From NCBI RefSeq assembly GCF_001656035.1, contig NZ_CP010029.1:2801602-2865601 (forward strand): a DNA stretch of 64,000 nt, given 5' to 3'. The DNA is from Yersinia entomophaga. GTDB taxonomy: Bacteria > Pseudomonadota > Gammaproteobacteria > Enterobacterales > Enterobacteriaceae. Positions 1-10,241 of the stretch are shown here, piece by piece (position 1 is the stretch's first letter; every line of letters begins with the position of its first letter). A program made the position numbers and the translations under genes. The notes beneath the pieces are model-generated. The model saw only the letters and a list, made by a program, of their open reading frames with translations. It was not told the origin of the DNA and made no database searches.

Positions 1-47
1 CACCGCAATGATAAATTGGTGTAAGTTCGCTGAGATTGTCCGATTGT

Positions 48-88
48 AAAAATGGCCCGATTCCGCAAAGAATCAGGCCATTTTTTTA
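48..88. terminator. Bidirectional intrinsic terminator
   Basis: An inverted repeat pairs AATGGCC-GATT with AATC-GGCCATT around an 8-base loop. It is flanked by a T run on the plus strand and an A run (T run on the minus strand) on the other side. It lies just downstream of the minus-strand mscM stop codon, so it probably ends the psd-mscM transcript and an unseen plus-strand gene left of the window. Confidence 0.75.
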
Positions 89-112
89 CCCCAAAATCAG
101 GCTAATGAATCA

Positions 113-3100
113 CTACAGGCTGCCCGGCGTGCGGGTATTATTGCGAGTTGGCGTGTTCACGCTGCGGCCAGCGCGCCCCAGCGTTTCCATTCGAACCTGG
201 AACGGTGGGAACGGCAGAACAATACCATGCTCGCGGAAGCCTTCCAGAATCAGTTGATGTATTTCGTGGCGCATTGGCAAGCGATGAAGCATTTCGGCGG
301 CATAGATACGCAACTCGAAAATCTGAATGCCTTGCTGTAGATCCATCAGGAATGCTTCTGGCCCAGGGTTATCCAAGACCATGGAACAACGTCTGGCGGC
401 GGTAAGCAGCAGTTCGGTCACTTCTTCGCTATTGGCTTCGGCCGGAGCCGGTACTGTTAAGACCACGCGAGTAATAGGATCGGACAGTGACCAGTTAATG
501 AACTGCTCGGTGATAAAGGCCTTATTCGGCACGATAATCTCTTTGCGATCCCAGTCGGAAATGGTGGTGGCGCGGGTATTGATTTTGGTTACGCTACCGG
601 TTAAATCGCGAATAGTTACGGTATCGCCAATACGAATCGGTTTTTCAAATAGAATGATCAGCCCAGAGACGAAGTTGGCAAAAATTTCCTGTAAGCCAAA
701 ACCTAACCCTAAACCGAGAGCGGCGACCAGCCATTGAAATTTCGCCCATTCAATCCCCAGTAGTGAAAAGCCTAATAGGCCACCGAACAAAATCACCAGA
801 TATTTGGTTATTGTCGAAATGGCATAACCGGTGCCGGGCGTCAGGTCCAGATGCTGTAATAGCGCCAGTTCCAGCAGGGCAGGCAGGTTCCGCACTAACT
901 GAGTCGTCACGATTATGACCAGAATGGCGATGATCAGCGATCCCATAGTGATCGGCTGGATGGATTCGACGCCGTTGATAGTCGAAGAAACATCCCATAG
1001 GCGAATATTTTCCAGGAAACCAAAGGCTGAATGGATCTCTGACCACAGGAAGATCACTGAAACCAGCGCGATCATAGTGAGTATGGAACGAACCAGACGC
1101 AGCGATTGAGCGCTGATCACGTCCAGATCAATAACCGGCTCATCAACATCGACCGACCCCTCGGAACTATTCGTATGCGGCGTATCTTCTTCACCTCTGG
1201 CACGCTGCGCCAGGATATCGGCCCGACGCTGTTTAGCACGGTCAAAGGCAATACGGCGGCGCTGAATCAGCATCCAGCGGCGAATAATATGGTAAATCAC
1301 CAGCAGGAAGAACCAGATGGCGACGGAGGTTTCCAGACGAGCCAGCAGCGCCTGAGACGTGGTGAGATACCCCATCAGCGAGGCCAGCGCGGCAATCAGC
1401 GGAGCGGAAAGCAGCAGCCCCCACAGCGCCTGATTGATCTTATTCTCTCCCGAACCTTTTTTATCCAGATACAGCGGAATACCGGCACGTTTCAGACTGT
1501 TGGTGACCAGACTTAGTGCGATACACAACAGGACAAAGCACAGTCGGCCTAATGTGCCGGCGAATTCGCGGTCGTTATAATTCTCGAAGGTTATCAACGC
1601 CATCATCAACGGAATAATCAGCCATACCGACATACGGTAAAAGCGCATCGCACGCGCGACCTGATCTGGCGCCCAGCGGAAATGGGTGATAAACAGGCCG
1701 TGAGGATGAGCAAAAGCGGCGCTGATCATAAACACCCACAGTACCGGAACCGTGGCGGTCACTGCGTTGCCAATGGCAATCGCCATCGGGTAGGACCACG
1801 CGTTTTGCAACCCGTAACCCAGCGCCGCCCAGAGCACAGGAAGCGGCAAGGCCACCAGAATCGACCAGAAAACGGTGCGCAGCGTTAATGAAAACTGATC
1901 TTGCGTAACTTTGCCGACCCGGCTGCTGGCTCGCTCCAAAAACGCATGATAATGGCGACGGGAGCTGACGCTAAAGCTGACAAACAGCAGCGCGGCGATA
2001 ATCGGAATCAGCGTTTCCTGACTGGTCATCATCATCACAAAGGCACCGCTGAGCTGGGATAAGGTATCCAGCGAAAGCAGGCGCGTCAGGTCACGAGCGA
2101 CATCGATCGGATAAGACAAGGAAATTGGGCTAACGTCCGCAACCCAAAACAGATAGCGGTGGGTCGCCTCGCGGATTTCATTCAGGGCATCAACCAATTG
2201 ACTATTGGCGACTTTCAGCTTGGTCAGTTCGAGAATCTGCGTGTCATAGCCAGAAAGCAGTGAATTTAGCAGTTCTCGCTGGGTGCGTAGCTGAGCGTCC
2301 ATAATGCGTTGTTGCTGAACCGTCAGCGGCGTACCGTCGTCCTGCGTCGCTTTGGTTCCTTTTTGCTGCTGCTCCAGCATCCCTTCATAGGTCAGACGCT
2401 GAACTCGAAGCTGAGCCATATCTCTATCTAACTGTTGAGATTTTGGCATTTCAGGCAAGCGGGCTACGTGCGCTCGTAGGGTTTCCCCCAGTGCAGTAGA
2501 AATACCCAGCCATTGCGCCTGTTCGCGAATGGTGCTGAGAGTCTGCCGAACTCGCAGAGTGTCTGCCGCCGCCTGACGTTGTTGAGAGGAAATCAGGTCC
2601 ATGCGCTGAGCCTGACTGTTCAGCGCGCGGGATAAATCTCGGTTGGTTTCTAGCTGCTGGCTGATGGAGGCCGGCAGATCGCCACCTTGTTCCGCCAGTA
2701 ATTCGGTGCGTTCCAGCGCTCTTTCCGCTTCAAGCTGGCGCTGATTATTCAAATTGTTACGCAATGTCTGCAATAAGGTGTCTGTCCGCTCATGGTTCTT
2801 TTTATATACTTCGGCGCGCATGCGGGACAATTCTTGCCGGTTATTGGCAGAAAGCTGAGAAAGCTCCAGCTCATTCACTTTGGCTTTACGAGCCGTAACT
2901 TCCGCCTGTAATAGTGCAAATTGCGCCTGCGCCAGCGGAGAGGTTGGTGAGTTTTGAGATTGCAGACGCGTCGTGGCTTCACCTAATAGGCGGCGGGCAT
3001 CTGATTGTTGTTGAGGAAGTTGCCCCAGAGAGTCGCTAATTTCCCGCAAACGATCCTGTTCTTGCTGCATTTGACGGGAAAGTTCCAGCAGTTGGCTGCT

Positions 3101-3445
3101 GGTTTGCAGGATTTGCTGCTCCATCTCATTGGTCGATAAATTGGTTGGCACCGGCAGCGGTTTTTCGCTATCCGGCGTCAACTGTTGACGTAACTCTCTG
3201 GTTAATTTGGGGAAATCATCAATGACTTTCTGGTATTGCTGTGCCCGTTCGTCGGACTCTTTCGCATCATTAAGCCAGTTGATAGCACCTTGCAGCGCCT
3301 GAACAATTTCCGCCTGGTTGGCGGCGCCTTTATTCGCCTCAGCCTGCTTCAGCTCTTGTCTGAGCTGAGCCTCATTAGGCTGAGTTGCCGCATAAAGCGG
3401 CAGAGAGAGAAAAATACCAAGCAGGAATGTGGTTATCAGGCGCAC
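113..3445 (-). CDS. mscM: Miniconductance mechanosensitive channel MscM (YjeP)
   Basis: A large MscS-family channel of 1110 residues, matching the E. coli MscM length (about 1107). It should release solutes from the cytoplasm through the inner membrane on osmotic downshock. Visible order: signal peptide (about 1-20), long Gln/Glu-rich periplasmic coiled coil (about 25-480), many membrane helices (about 490-890), then the MscS pore helix and beta domain with GLGFGLQEIFANFVSGL and FEKPIRIGDTV (about 900-1090). Translation starts at GTG, preceded by AAGGAAG; an in-frame upstream ATG is followed at once by a stop. It follows psd on the same strand with a 41-bp gap, the conserved psd-mscM operon. 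Confidence 0.95.
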   Translation of the reverse strand: MRLITTFLLGIFLSLPLYAATQPNEAQLRQELKQAEANKGAANQAEIVQALQGAINWLNDAKESDERAQQYQKVIDDFPKLTRELRQQLTPDSEKPLPVPTNLSTNEMEQQILQTSSQLLELSRQMQQEQDRLREISDSLGQLPQQQSDARRLLGEATTRLQSQNSPTSPLAQAQFALLQAEVTARKAKVNELELSQLSANNRQELSRMRAEVYKKNHERTDTLLQTLRNNLNNQRQLEAERALERTELLAEQGGDLPASISQQLETNRDLSRALNSQAQRMDLISSQQRQAAADTLRVRQTLSTIREQAQWLGISTALGETLRAHVARLPEMPKSQQLDRDMAQLRVQRLTYEGMLEQQQKGTKATQDDGTPLTVQQQRIMDAQLRTQRELLNSLLSGYDTQILELTKLKVANSQLVDALNEIREATHRYLFWVADVSPISLSYPIDVARDLTRLLSLDTLSQLSGAFVMMMTSQETLIPIIAALLFVSFSVSSRRHYHAFLERASSRVGKVTQDQFSLTLRTVFWSILVALPLPVLWAALGYGLQNAWSYPMAIAIGNAVTATVPVLWVFMISAAFAHPHGLFITHFRWAPDQVARAMRFYRMSVWLIIPLMMALITFENYNDREFAGTLGRLCFVLLCIALSLVTNSLKRAGIPLYLDKKGSGENKINQALWGLLLSAPLIAALASLMGYLTTSQALLARLETSVAIWFFLLVIYHIIRRWMLIQRRRIAFDRAKQRRADILAQRARGEEDTPHTNSSEGSVDVDEPVIDLDVISAQSLRLVRSILTMIALVSVIFLWSEIHSAFGFLENIRLWDVSSTINGVESIQPITMGSLIIAILVIIVTTQLVRNLPALLELALLQHLDLTPGTGYAISTITKYLVILFGGLLGFSLLGIEWAKFQWLVAALGLGLGFGLQEIFANFVSGLIILFEKPIRIGDTVTIRDLTGSVTKINTRATTISDWDRKEIIVPNKAFITEQFINWSLSDPITRVVLTVPAPAEANSEEVTELLLTAARRCSMVLDNPGPEAFLMDLQQGIQIFELRIYAAEMLHRLPMRHEIHQLILEGFREHGIVLPFPPFQVRMETLGRAGRSVNTPTRNNTRTPGSL

Positions 3446-3486
3446 GTTATGCTTCCTTAAATCAAGTTACGCCATAAAGCGTTAGG

Positions 3487-4368
3487 TTAGCACGGAGGCG
3501 TCGGTGGAACGGCTTCTGCCAGTAGCTCACCCATACGGGTGATGGAGCCACTGTTTAGCTGCGGAGCCAGATACACTTTGCCTGATGCAAATAGGTTAAT
3601 AACCGTTGAGCCCAGCTTGAAGCGACCCATTTCCTGCCCTTTCTCCAATGCAATCGCCCCTTCTTCACCGGCCTGCGGGTAGGTCCAGCGGCGGATAACC
3701 CCTTCGCGGGTTGTATTGGTTGTTCCTGCCCAAACGGTTTCAATGCTACCGACAATGGTGGCACCGACCAGAATCTGCGCCATCGGGCCAAAAGCGGTAT
3801 CAAAGATACAGATCACGCGTTCGTTACGGGCAAACAGGTTAGGGACATTGGCTGCGGTCAGCGGATTGACGGAGAATAAATCCCCAGGTACATAGATCAT
3901 TTCACGTAGTACGCCGTCACAAGGCATATGCACTCGGTGATAATCGCGCGGCGCTAAATACGTGGTGATAAAGGTGCCGTTCTTGAATTCTTCAGCCAAC
4001 AGGTAGTTACCGGCCAGTAAAGCTTCCAGCGTGTAATTGTGGCCTTTTGCCTGCAAGATTTGGTCTTCGCGGATAGCGCCAAGCTGACTGACGGCGCCGT
4101 CAGCAGGCTGTGCCAGCGCATTGTCTTCCGCCACCACAGGGCGTGCATCCGGGCGTAACGGACGAACGAAAAATTCGTTGAAAGTGGCATAAGCGGTGAA
4201 TTCTGGGTTCTGCGCTTCTTTCATATCTACGTTATAGAAACGGGCAAAGCCTTTAATAACCAGTTGAGTCAACCAGCCGCCTTTTTTGTCTGCACCCCAG
4301 CCAGCCAGGCGCGTAAGTCCTTGCTTCGGAAGTAAATATTGCAGTCTGATTTTGATGCTATCCAGCAC
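3487..4368 (-). CDS. psd: Phosphatidylserine decarboxylase proenzyme
   Basis: Converts phosphatidylserine to phosphatidylethanolamine at the inner membrane, the last step of PE synthesis. At 293 residues it has the family's usual length. The self-cleavage motif LGST is at residues 252-255; cleavage before Ser254 would leave the pyruvoyl cofactor on the short alpha chain and release the long beta chain. The start is GTG (GTG CTG GAT AGC), agreeing with the orthologue N-terminus. It lies between rsgA (74 bp upstream) and mscM, all minus strand. A sigma-E-like promoter candidate lies in the upstream gap, in line with the known envelope-stress control of E. coli psd. Confidence 0.96.
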   Translation of the reverse strand: MLDSIKIRLQYLLPKQGLTRLAGWGADKKGGWLTQLVIKGFARFYNVDMKEAQNPEFTAYATFNEFFVRPLRPDARPVVAEDNALAQPADGAVSQLGAIREDQILQAKGHNYTLEALLAGNYLLAEEFKNGTFITTYLAPRDYHRVHMPCDGVLREMIYVPGDLFSVNPLTAANVPNLFARNERVICIFDTAFGPMAQILVGATIVGSIETVWAGTTNTTREGVIRRWTYPQAGEEGAIALEKGQEMGRFKLGSTVINLFASGKVYLAPQLNSGSITRMGELLAEAVPPTPPC

Positions 4369-4396
4369 GAGAACCTCTTGGATTAGGCATTAGCCA

Positions 4397-4425
4397 TTAG
4401 ATAAAAGGGGCGCATTGTAACGTTC
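4397..4425 (-). promoter_or_regulatory. Candidate sigma-E-type promoter for psd-mscM
   Basis: Read on the minus strand, GAACGTT (4419-4425) and TCTAA (4397-4401) are separated by 17 bases, close to the sigma-E pattern GGAACTT-N16-TCTAA. E. coli psd is a known sigma-E target. The -35 has two mismatches, so this is a suggestion only. The same stretch contains pairing GGGCG/CGCCC arms that may form the rsgA terminator. Confidence 0.35.
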
Positions 4426-4442
4426 GGCGCCCGCAATGTCAG

Positions 4443-5489
4443 TTATTCAGAATCTGAAAGCGGTTTGCGTGGTTTGACTTGTTCCATGCTTTCCAGAATT
4501 CGATGGTAGTTATCGAAACGCTCTTCGGCAATATCACCGCGCTCCACCGCTTCGCGCAGGGCGCAGCCGGGATCGGTGGTATGGCTGCAATCTCGGAATT
4601 TGCAATGACCAATGTAGTTGCGGAATTCGACAAACCCTTGCGTGATTTGTTCCGGTGCTAAATGCCACAGGCCAAATTCGCGCACTCCAGGTGAATCGAT
4701 CACATCGCCGCCGTGCTGGAAATGATACAAGCGCGCGGCGGTGGTGGTGTGTTGTCCTAAACCTGAGTTATCGGAAACTGCGTTGACCAAAATTTGCGTA
4801 TCGCTTGGTGGTAACAGGGCGTTCAGCAGGCTGGATTTACCCACGCCGGATTGGCCGGCGAAAATGCTGATACGGCCAGCCAGCGCCTGTTCAAAGGCTG
4901 CCATCCCTTCGCGAGTCTGGCTAGACACTTCCAGTACCTTGTAATCGATACGGCGATAGATATCCATCATGCCATCGACGAATTTGCGGCCTTCGGCATC
5001 CAACAGATCGACTTTATTCAGTACGATCAGCGGTTCTACGTCCAGCGTTTCACAGGCCACCAGATAGCGATCGATAATATTGAGTGAGAGTTCCGGCAAA
5101 ATGGCCGAGACGATCACGATTTGATCGATGTTAGCGGCGATCGGCTTCACGCCGTCGTAAATATCAGGACGGGTTAAAACCGAAGTACGTTCATGTACCG
5201 CTTCAACAATACCTTTAACTCGAACACCTTCCTGCTGAATACCCGGTCGCCAAACGACACGGTCACCGGTTACCAAAGAGGTAATGGTGCGACGGATATT
5301 ACAACGGTGTTGGGTGCCATCAGTGGCTTCAACGTCGGCGTGCTGACCGAAACGGCTGATTACGATACCTTCTTGCGCATCGCCAAGCTGAGAGTCATCT
5401 AACTCAGGTTTTCTATCAGTGCGTAGCCGGCGCTGATGGTTAGCCTGCACGCGGCGTTGTTGACCTTTGGACAGTTTATTCTTGCTCAC
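4443..5489 (-). CDS. rsgA: Small ribosomal subunit biogenesis GTPase RsgA
   Basis: A circularly permuted GTPase acting late in 30S subunit maturation. All marks are visible in 348 residues: N-terminal basic tail and OB fold (about 1-105), then motifs in permuted order: NKVD (158-161), P-loop GQSGVGKS (212-219), DSPG (265-268). A C-terminal zinc site uses Cys296, Cys301, His303 and Cys309. The start is GTG ([13 protein letters not shown]-terminus as in E. coli). It is divergent from orn across a 119-bp gap, the same arrangement as in E. coli. Confidence 0.96.
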   Translation of the reverse strand: MSKNKLSKGQQRRVQANHQRRLRTDRKPELDDSQLGDAQEGIVISRFGQHADVEATDGTQHRCNIRRTITSLVTGDRVVWRPGIQQEGVRVKGIVEAVHERTSVLTRPDIYDGVKPIAANIDQIVIVSAILPELSLNIIDRYLVACETLDVEPLIVLNKVDLLDAEGRKFVDGMMDIYRRIDYKVLEVSSQTREGMAAFEQALAGRISIFAGQSGVGKSSLLNALLPPSDTQILVNAVSDNSGLGQHTTTAARLYHFQHGGDVIDSPGVREFGLWHLAPEQITQGFVEFRNYIGHCKFRDCSHTTDPGCALREAVERGDIAEERFDNYHRILESMEQVKPRKPLSDSE

Positions 5490-5608
5490 TGCGCCTCACT
5501 TGAATCTGCATTTATCGCTCGTTGCGACTAAAAGAACTATGATACACATAATTTTATCATTTAACCGTTTGTTCGGTTGATCCCCCCGATGAATAGGCAG
5601 GAAATATC

Positions 5609-6154
5609 ATGGCAGGAAATGAAAATAATCTGATCTGGATTGATCTGGAAATGACCGGTCTCGATCCAGAGCGGGATCGGATTATTGAGATCGCAACGTT
5701 GGTAACGGATGCCAATCTTAATATTCTGGCAGAAGGCCCGGTTTTGGCGGTGCATCAGTCTGATGAGCAACTGGCGCTAATGGATGAGTGGAATGTGCGT
5801 ACTCATACCGGTAGTGGTCTGGTTGAGCGGGTAAAAGCCAGCCCATTCAACGACCATGATGCAGAAATGCAGACCATTGCTTTCCTCGAACAATGGGTGC
5901 CGGCCGGCAAATCGCCTATCTGCGGTAACAGCGTGGGTCAGGATCGCCGCTTCCTGTTCCGCTATATGCCTGCGCTGGAAGCTTATTTCCACTATCGCTA
6001 TCTGGACGTCAGCACATTGAAAGAGCTGGCTCGCCGTTGGAAACCGGAAATCCTGCCGGGCTTTAAAAAGCAAAATACGCACCAGGCGCTGGACGATATT
6101 CGTGAATCTGTGGCGGAACTGGCTTATTACCGCGAACATTTTATCCAGCTTTAG
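5609..6154 (+). CDS. orn: Oligoribonuclease
   Basis: A 3'-5' exoribonuclease that degrades 2-5 nt RNA fragments and pGpG to mononucleotides; essential in E. coli. The 181-residue protein has the DEDDh catalytic set: Asp12 and Glu14 (IDLEMTG), Asp112 (GQDRRF), His158 and Asp162/163 (THQALDD). The ATG is preceded by AGGAAAT. It is divergent from rsgA and followed by an inverted repeat and the tRNA-Gly cluster. Confidence 0.97.
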   Translation: MAGNENNLIWIDLEMTGLDPERDRIIEIATLVTDANLNILAEGPVLAVHQSDEQLALMDEWNVRTHTGSGLVERVKASPFNDHDAEMQTIAFLEQWVPAGKSPICGNSVGQDRRFLFRYMPALEAYFHYRYLDVSTLKELARRWKPEILPGFKKQNTHQALDDIRESVAELAYYREHFIQL

Positions 6155-6181
6155 TCTTTAATAGATAAAATCTGGTTTAAA

Positions 6182-6221
6182 CACGGCAGAATCTTGTTCT
6201 CAGTACTATGATTCTGTCGTG
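6182..6221. other. Imperfect inverted repeat after orn
   Basis: Twelve-base arms (CACGGCAGAATC and GATTCTGTCGTG) pair with one G-T wobble around a 16-base loop. No T run follows, so it is either a weak terminator for orn or a transcript-stabilising hairpin. Confidence 0.4.
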
Positions 6222-6339
6222 CAAATCACGGGTTTTAAGCGCTTAGCCGATTTATTCAACACCCGTCGCTGGCAAAAAGTACATATTGTTGATTTAATCG
6301 ACACTTGAACGAAAAAATGATTTTTTTGCTTTCAGGGGC

Positions 6340-6367
6340 TTGCAGCAAAACGGAATTCTCGTATAAT
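6340..6367 (+). promoter_or_regulatory. Promoter of the tRNA-Gly operon
   Basis: TTGCAG (6340-6345) is 16 bases from a consensus TATAAT (6362-6367), followed by the G+C-rich discriminator GCGCACCCC. A G+C-rich discriminator is typical of stringently controlled stable-RNA promoters. The first tRNA begins about 60 bases downstream. Confidence 0.8.
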
Positions 6368-6426
6368 GCGCACCCCGTACCGATGAAGATTTTCGCCAGT
6401 TAGCGAGATCGAATTTAGTACGTAGA

Positions 6427-6502
<76 letters not shown>

Positions 6503-6563
6503 AATTTTTCAAGTAGTGGCAGAAGCTAACGATGTCGGCGAACCATTCGCTAATATCTGTGAT

Positions 6564-6639
<76 letters not shown>

Positions 6640-6700
6640 ATCTTCAGCCATGAATACCAAATGCCGTCAAACAGACAGCAGGGTGCATCAGCATCTCAAT

Positions 6701-6776
<76 letters not shown>

Positions 6777-6800
6777 ATTTTATCTTCATCTCCAAAATAA

Positions 6801-7036
6801 TTATCCACAGACAGTTCGCGCTTTTTGTCGTGCCTTTCACAGAATGTATTAACTTCTTCAACAGACTTATCCACAGATTCTGTATTTTTTATATACTGAT
6901 GCTAATTAAACCAATGGCTATTGCCTAAATTTAACTATTTGTTTTAATTGTTTATTTATTTATGGGAAAACGTTATGGCGATCTCTTGCGCTTTTTTTCC
7001 CACTTGATTGGCAAGGCATTTTTATTTTTATGCACA
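6801..7036 (+). promoter_or_regulatory. datA: DnaA-box cluster, probable datA locus
   Basis: Three perfect DnaA boxes (TTATNCACA), all in the same orientation, lie in this gene-free A+T-rich stretch: TTATCCACA at 6801-6809 and 6867-6875, and TTATGCACA at 7028-7036. E. coli datA, which titrates DnaA and promotes DnaA-ATP hydrolysis to limit initiation, lies at the same place between the glyVXY tRNAs and queG. A clear IHF site, which E. coli datA needs, was not found by eye. The 307-bp gap 6777-7083 holds no gene I can support. Confidence 0.7.
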
Positions 7037-7083
7037 GGGCGCTTGACAGGTTTATTACGGAAAAACCCGCGATTGAAAAGTTA

Positions 7084-8241
7084 TCATGCGTCTCGCGGCA
7101 GCCCTTTCTCAATGGCTCGAACCAGCCTCTTTTTCTGCGATGACTGCACTTCAACACTTTGTTCTGCCCGCCGCGCCAACTGCCGCTCGATAGCCCAGAC
7201 GATATGCTCATCCAACATAGGGTCGATGCCTTTGCGACTTTCCAGCGCCAGCACAATTTCATCCTGATAGGCGGCATTTCCCAAAGCCACCGAGATATTA
7301 CGTAGCCAGCGCAGATGCCCAATACGGCGGATCGCGGAACCTTCGGTGACTCGTAGAAACTTTTCTTCATTCCAGGCGAACAGATCCAGCAGCTTTGGCG
7401 TATGTAATACCGCACGCGGGCTGAAATCTTCCTCCTCTGTTAGTTGAGAGAAGCGGTTCCACGGGCAAATCAGTTGGCAATCATCACAGCCATAAATACG
7501 ATTTCCCATTAACGGTCTAAATTCTTCGGGAATAGCGCCTTCCAACTCAATGGTGAGATAGGAAATACAGCGGCGAGCATCCACGGTGTAAGGCGCGACA
7601 ATGGCCCCGGTTGGACAGGTCGTCATGCAAGCCACGCAGCGGCCACACTGTTCCTCTTGCGGTTGATCGATTGGCAACGGCAAATCAATCAGTAATTCCC
7701 CAAGGAAGAACCAGGAGCCAGACTCGCGATTAAGAATAAGTGAGTGCTTGCCAACCCAGCCAATACCCGCTTTGGCAGCGAGTGAACGTTCCATTATCGG
7801 AGCTGAGTCGACAAACGGACGAAAATTGACGCCGTTTTCACTCGATTGCTGTGCGCAATACTCCTGAATCTGATCGCCCAATTTCTTTAACCGTTGCCGC
7901 AATAGCTTGTGATAGTCGCGTCCCAAGGCATAGCGGCTGACATAGCCCAATTCTGGATTGCTCAAAGTGCTGGCAAAGGCGGCTTTGGCTGGCAGGTAGT
8001 TCATGCGCACGCTGATAACCCGCAGCGTACCGGGCAGCAGTTCATGGGGGCGCGCCCGCAACATACCGTGGCGCGCCATCCACGCCATTTCACCGTGGTA
8101 TTGCTTGTCTAACCACGCCTGCAAACGAGGTTCTTCCGCAGAAAGATCGGTATCGCAGATGCCAACCTGCTGGAAACCTAGCGATTGCCCCCATTGCTTG
8201 ATATGTTGGGCTAATTGATTCAGATCGAGGGGGTGTGTCAT
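7084..8241 (-). CDS. queG: Epoxyqueuosine reductase QueG
   Basis: Catalyses the last step of queuosine synthesis, reducing epoxyqueuosine in the tRNA wobble position with cobalamin and two [4Fe-4S] clusters. The clusters' cysteines are at 199, 202, 205, 209 (CGRCVACMTTCP) and around 225, 252, 255, 259 (CDDCQLICP). Length is 385 residues, usual for the family, with a C-terminal HEAT-like part. It starts at an ATG that overlaps the start codon of divergent nnr by two bases, so the two genes share no intergenic space. Confidence 0.95.
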   Translation of the reverse strand: MTHPLDLNQLAQHIKQWGQSLGFQQVGICDTDLSAEEPRLQAWLDKQYHGEMAWMARHGMLRARPHELLPGTLRVISVRMNYLPAKAAFASTLSNPELGYVSRYALGRDYHKLLRQRLKKLGDQIQEYCAQQSSENGVNFRPFVDSAPIMERSLAAKAGIGWVGKHSLILNRESGSWFFLGELLIDLPLPIDQPQEEQCGRCVACMTTCPTGAIVAPYTVDARRCISYLTIELEGAIPEEFRPLMGNRIYGCDDCQLICPWNRFSQLTEEEDFSPRAVLHTPKLLDLFAWNEEKFLRVTEGSAIRRIGHLRWLRNISVALGNAAYQDEIVLALESRKGIDPMLDEHIVWAIERQLARRAEQSVEVQSSQKKRLVRAIEKGLPRDA

Positions 8242-9754
8242 GACGGACCATAGTAAGAAACAAAACGGCCTAAGTTTACCACACTCTGTTTTTTCTGCGG
8301 ACTGGGTCAGGCAACATGAAAGCGTTGCTGCTGCCGCTTTGTCACTTTCTCTGTTTGAACTGATGGTTAGAGCCGGTGAAGCCGCTTTTGCTCTGGCTCG
8401 CCAATATTATCCTGCGAGCCGACACTGGTTGATTCTGTGCGGTCATGGCAATAACGGCGGGGATGGATATATCCTGGCTGCCCGCGCTCAAGCGGCGGGT
8501 TTGAAAGTGACATTAATTGCCTGTGAGGGCAATCGTCCATTGCCTGCCGAAGCTGCTCTGGCGCGTGAGCAGTGGTTATCGGCGGGGGGGAATATTTTTC
8601 CTCAGGATAGTCTTTGGCCGCAGGATATTGATTTAATTATCGATGGGCTGCTGGGCACCGGCTTACGTGCCGCGCCACGAGGCAGTTACGCTACTTTAAT
8701 TGAAATGGCGAATAGATATCGGGCGCCTAAACTCGCGCTGGATATTCCTTCTGGCTTAGGGGCGGAAACCGGCGCTGCTCCTGGCGTAGTGATTCGAGCC
8801 GAGCATACGCTGACGTTTGTGGCGCTAAAACCAGGGTTATTGACCGGGCAGGCGCGTGATTGGGTCGGTCAGTTGCATTGCGACGATCTGGGTTTGTCCC
8901 CATGGCTTGATCAGCAAATGCCGCACATTGAGAGAATTACCTCTGATAACCTCAGCAAATGGTTGAAACCGAGGCGACCTTGTTCTTACAAAGGTGAGCA
9001 AGGTCGTCTATTGTTGGTAGGGGGTGATAAAGGTTTGGGGGGCGCAATACGGATGGCGGGAGAATCCGCACTACGCAGCGGTGCTGGATTGGTGCGAGTG
9101 CTTACTAACATCGATCATGTTGCTCCTCTACTCACTGCTCGTCCTGAACTTATGGTACAGGCACTCAGCGATGATTTATTGATTGAGGCTATCGATTGGG
9201 CAGACACTTTGGTTATTGGACCGGGGCTGGGGCAAGGAGATTGGGGCAGGAATGCTCTGAAATTACTGCAACAGAGTGATAAACCTGCGTTATGGGACGC
9301 AGATGCGCTCAACTTGCTGGTATTAAATCCGCTGAGGCGTCAGAATCGAGTGTTGACCCCTCATCCCGGTGAAGCGGCTCGTTTGCTCGGTTGTACCGTC
9401 GCTGAAATTGAGAGTGATCGCTTACTTTCAGTTCGTCGACTGGTAGAGACATACGGCGGCGTAGTGGTACTAAAAGGTGCCGGTACGTTGATAGCCAGCG
9501 AGCAGGGCGAAATGGCGATAGCCGATGTGGGGAATGCGGGCATGGCGACCGGCGGTATGGGCGATATTTTGTCCGGTATCATCGGCGGTTTGATAGCGCA
9601 AAAGCTGGTGCTGTATGATGCGGCTTGCGCAGGTTGTGTGGTCCACGGCGCGGCAGCCGATCAACTGGCTGAACAACAAGGCACCCGGGGTTTACTGGCG
9701 ACAGATTTATTGCCGGTTATTCCGAACTACGTTAATCCTGAGTTAGCAAAATAG
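8240..9754 (+). CDS. nnr: Bifunctional NAD(P)H-hydrate epimerase/dehydratase
   Basis: Repairs hydrated NAD(P)H. The N-terminal half (about 1-220) is the NAD(P)HX epimerase with GHGNNGGDGY. The C-terminal half (about 225-500) is the ADP-dependent (S)-NAD(P)HX dehydratase, ribokinase-like, with GNAGMATGGMGDILSG near residue 435. At 504 residues it is close to E. coli Nnr (YjeF). I keep the first ATG because the MTDH N-terminus matches the orthologue, even though it overlaps the queG start. It heads a run of close, co-directional genes: nnr, tsaE, amiB, mutL, miaA, hfq, hflX, hflK and hflC. Confidence 0.95.
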   Translation: MTDHSKKQNGLSLPHSVFSADWVRQHESVAAAALSLSLFELMVRAGEAAFALARQYYPASRHWLILCGHGNNGGDGYILAARAQAAGLKVTLIACEGNRPLPAEAALAREQWLSAGGNIFPQDSLWPQDIDLIIDGLLGTGLRAAPRGSYATLIEMANRYRAPKLALDIPSGLGAETGAAPGVVIRAEHTLTFVALKPGLLTGQARDWVGQLHCDDLGLSPWLDQQMPHIERITSDNLSKWLKPRRPCSYKGEQGRLLLVGGDKGLGGAIRMAGESALRSGAGLVRVLTNIDHVAPLLTARPELMVQALSDDLLIEAIDWADTLVIGPGLGQGDWGRNALKLLQQSDKPALWDADALNLLVLNPLRRQNRVLTPHPGEAARLLGCTVAEIESDRLLSVRRLVETYGGVVVLKGAGTLIASEQGEMAIADVGNAGMATGGMGDILSGIIGGLIAQKLVLYDAACAGCVVHGAAADQLAEQQGTRGLLATDLLPVIPNYVNPELAK

Positions 9755-9763
9755 ATATCAAGA

Positions 9764-10234
9764 ATGAAAGAACTCGTTTTACCTTTGCCTGATGAGGCAG
9801 CAACCGTTGCATTGGGGGCTCGTTTGGCGCAAGCCTTCGAAGGTGCCAGCGTTATTTATCTGTTCGGCGATTTAGGTGCCGGAAAAACTACATTCAGCCG
9901 CGGCTTCCTGCAAGCTCTGGGACATCAAGGCCACGTAAAAAGCCCTACCTATACCTTGGTGGAGCCTTACGCACTGACGCCTCGGCCGGTTTATCATTTC
10001 GATCTTTACCGATTGGCGGATCCGGAAGAGCTTGAATTTATGGGAATTCGCGACTATTTCGATCGACAGGCTATTTGCCTGGTGGAATGGCCGCAGCAGG
10101 GCGAGGGCTTCTTGCCTAAGCCTGATATCGAATTACATTTGGACTATCAGCCGCAGGGGCGTGAAGCTCGGCTGGTAGCGCTGTCTGATTCTGGTGCGGA
10201 TGTTCTGCACCGCTTAGCCGCTGCGCAAGGATAA
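9764..10234 (+). CDS. tsaE: tRNA t6A37 biosynthesis ATPase TsaE
   Basis: ATPase subunit of the TsaBDE complex that makes the essential t6A modification at position 37 of ANN-decoding tRNAs. The P-loop GDLGAGKTT is at residues 35-43, followed by [10 protein letters not shown] and the HFDLYRL motif typical of the family. Length 156 residues is standard. It begins 9 bp after nnr and ends 7 bp before amiB, so it is translated as part of the operon. The ribosome-binding site (ATCAAGA) is weak, which suggests translational coupling. Confidence 0.95.
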   Translation: MKELVLPLPDEAATVALGARLAQAFEGASVIYLFGDLGAGKTTFSRGFLQALGHQGHVKSPTYTLVEPYALTPRPVYHFDLYRLADPEELEFMGIRDYFDRQAICLVEWPQQGEGFLPKPDIELHLDYQPQGREARLVALSDSGADVLHRLAAAQG

Positions 10235-10241
10235 ACTGTCG

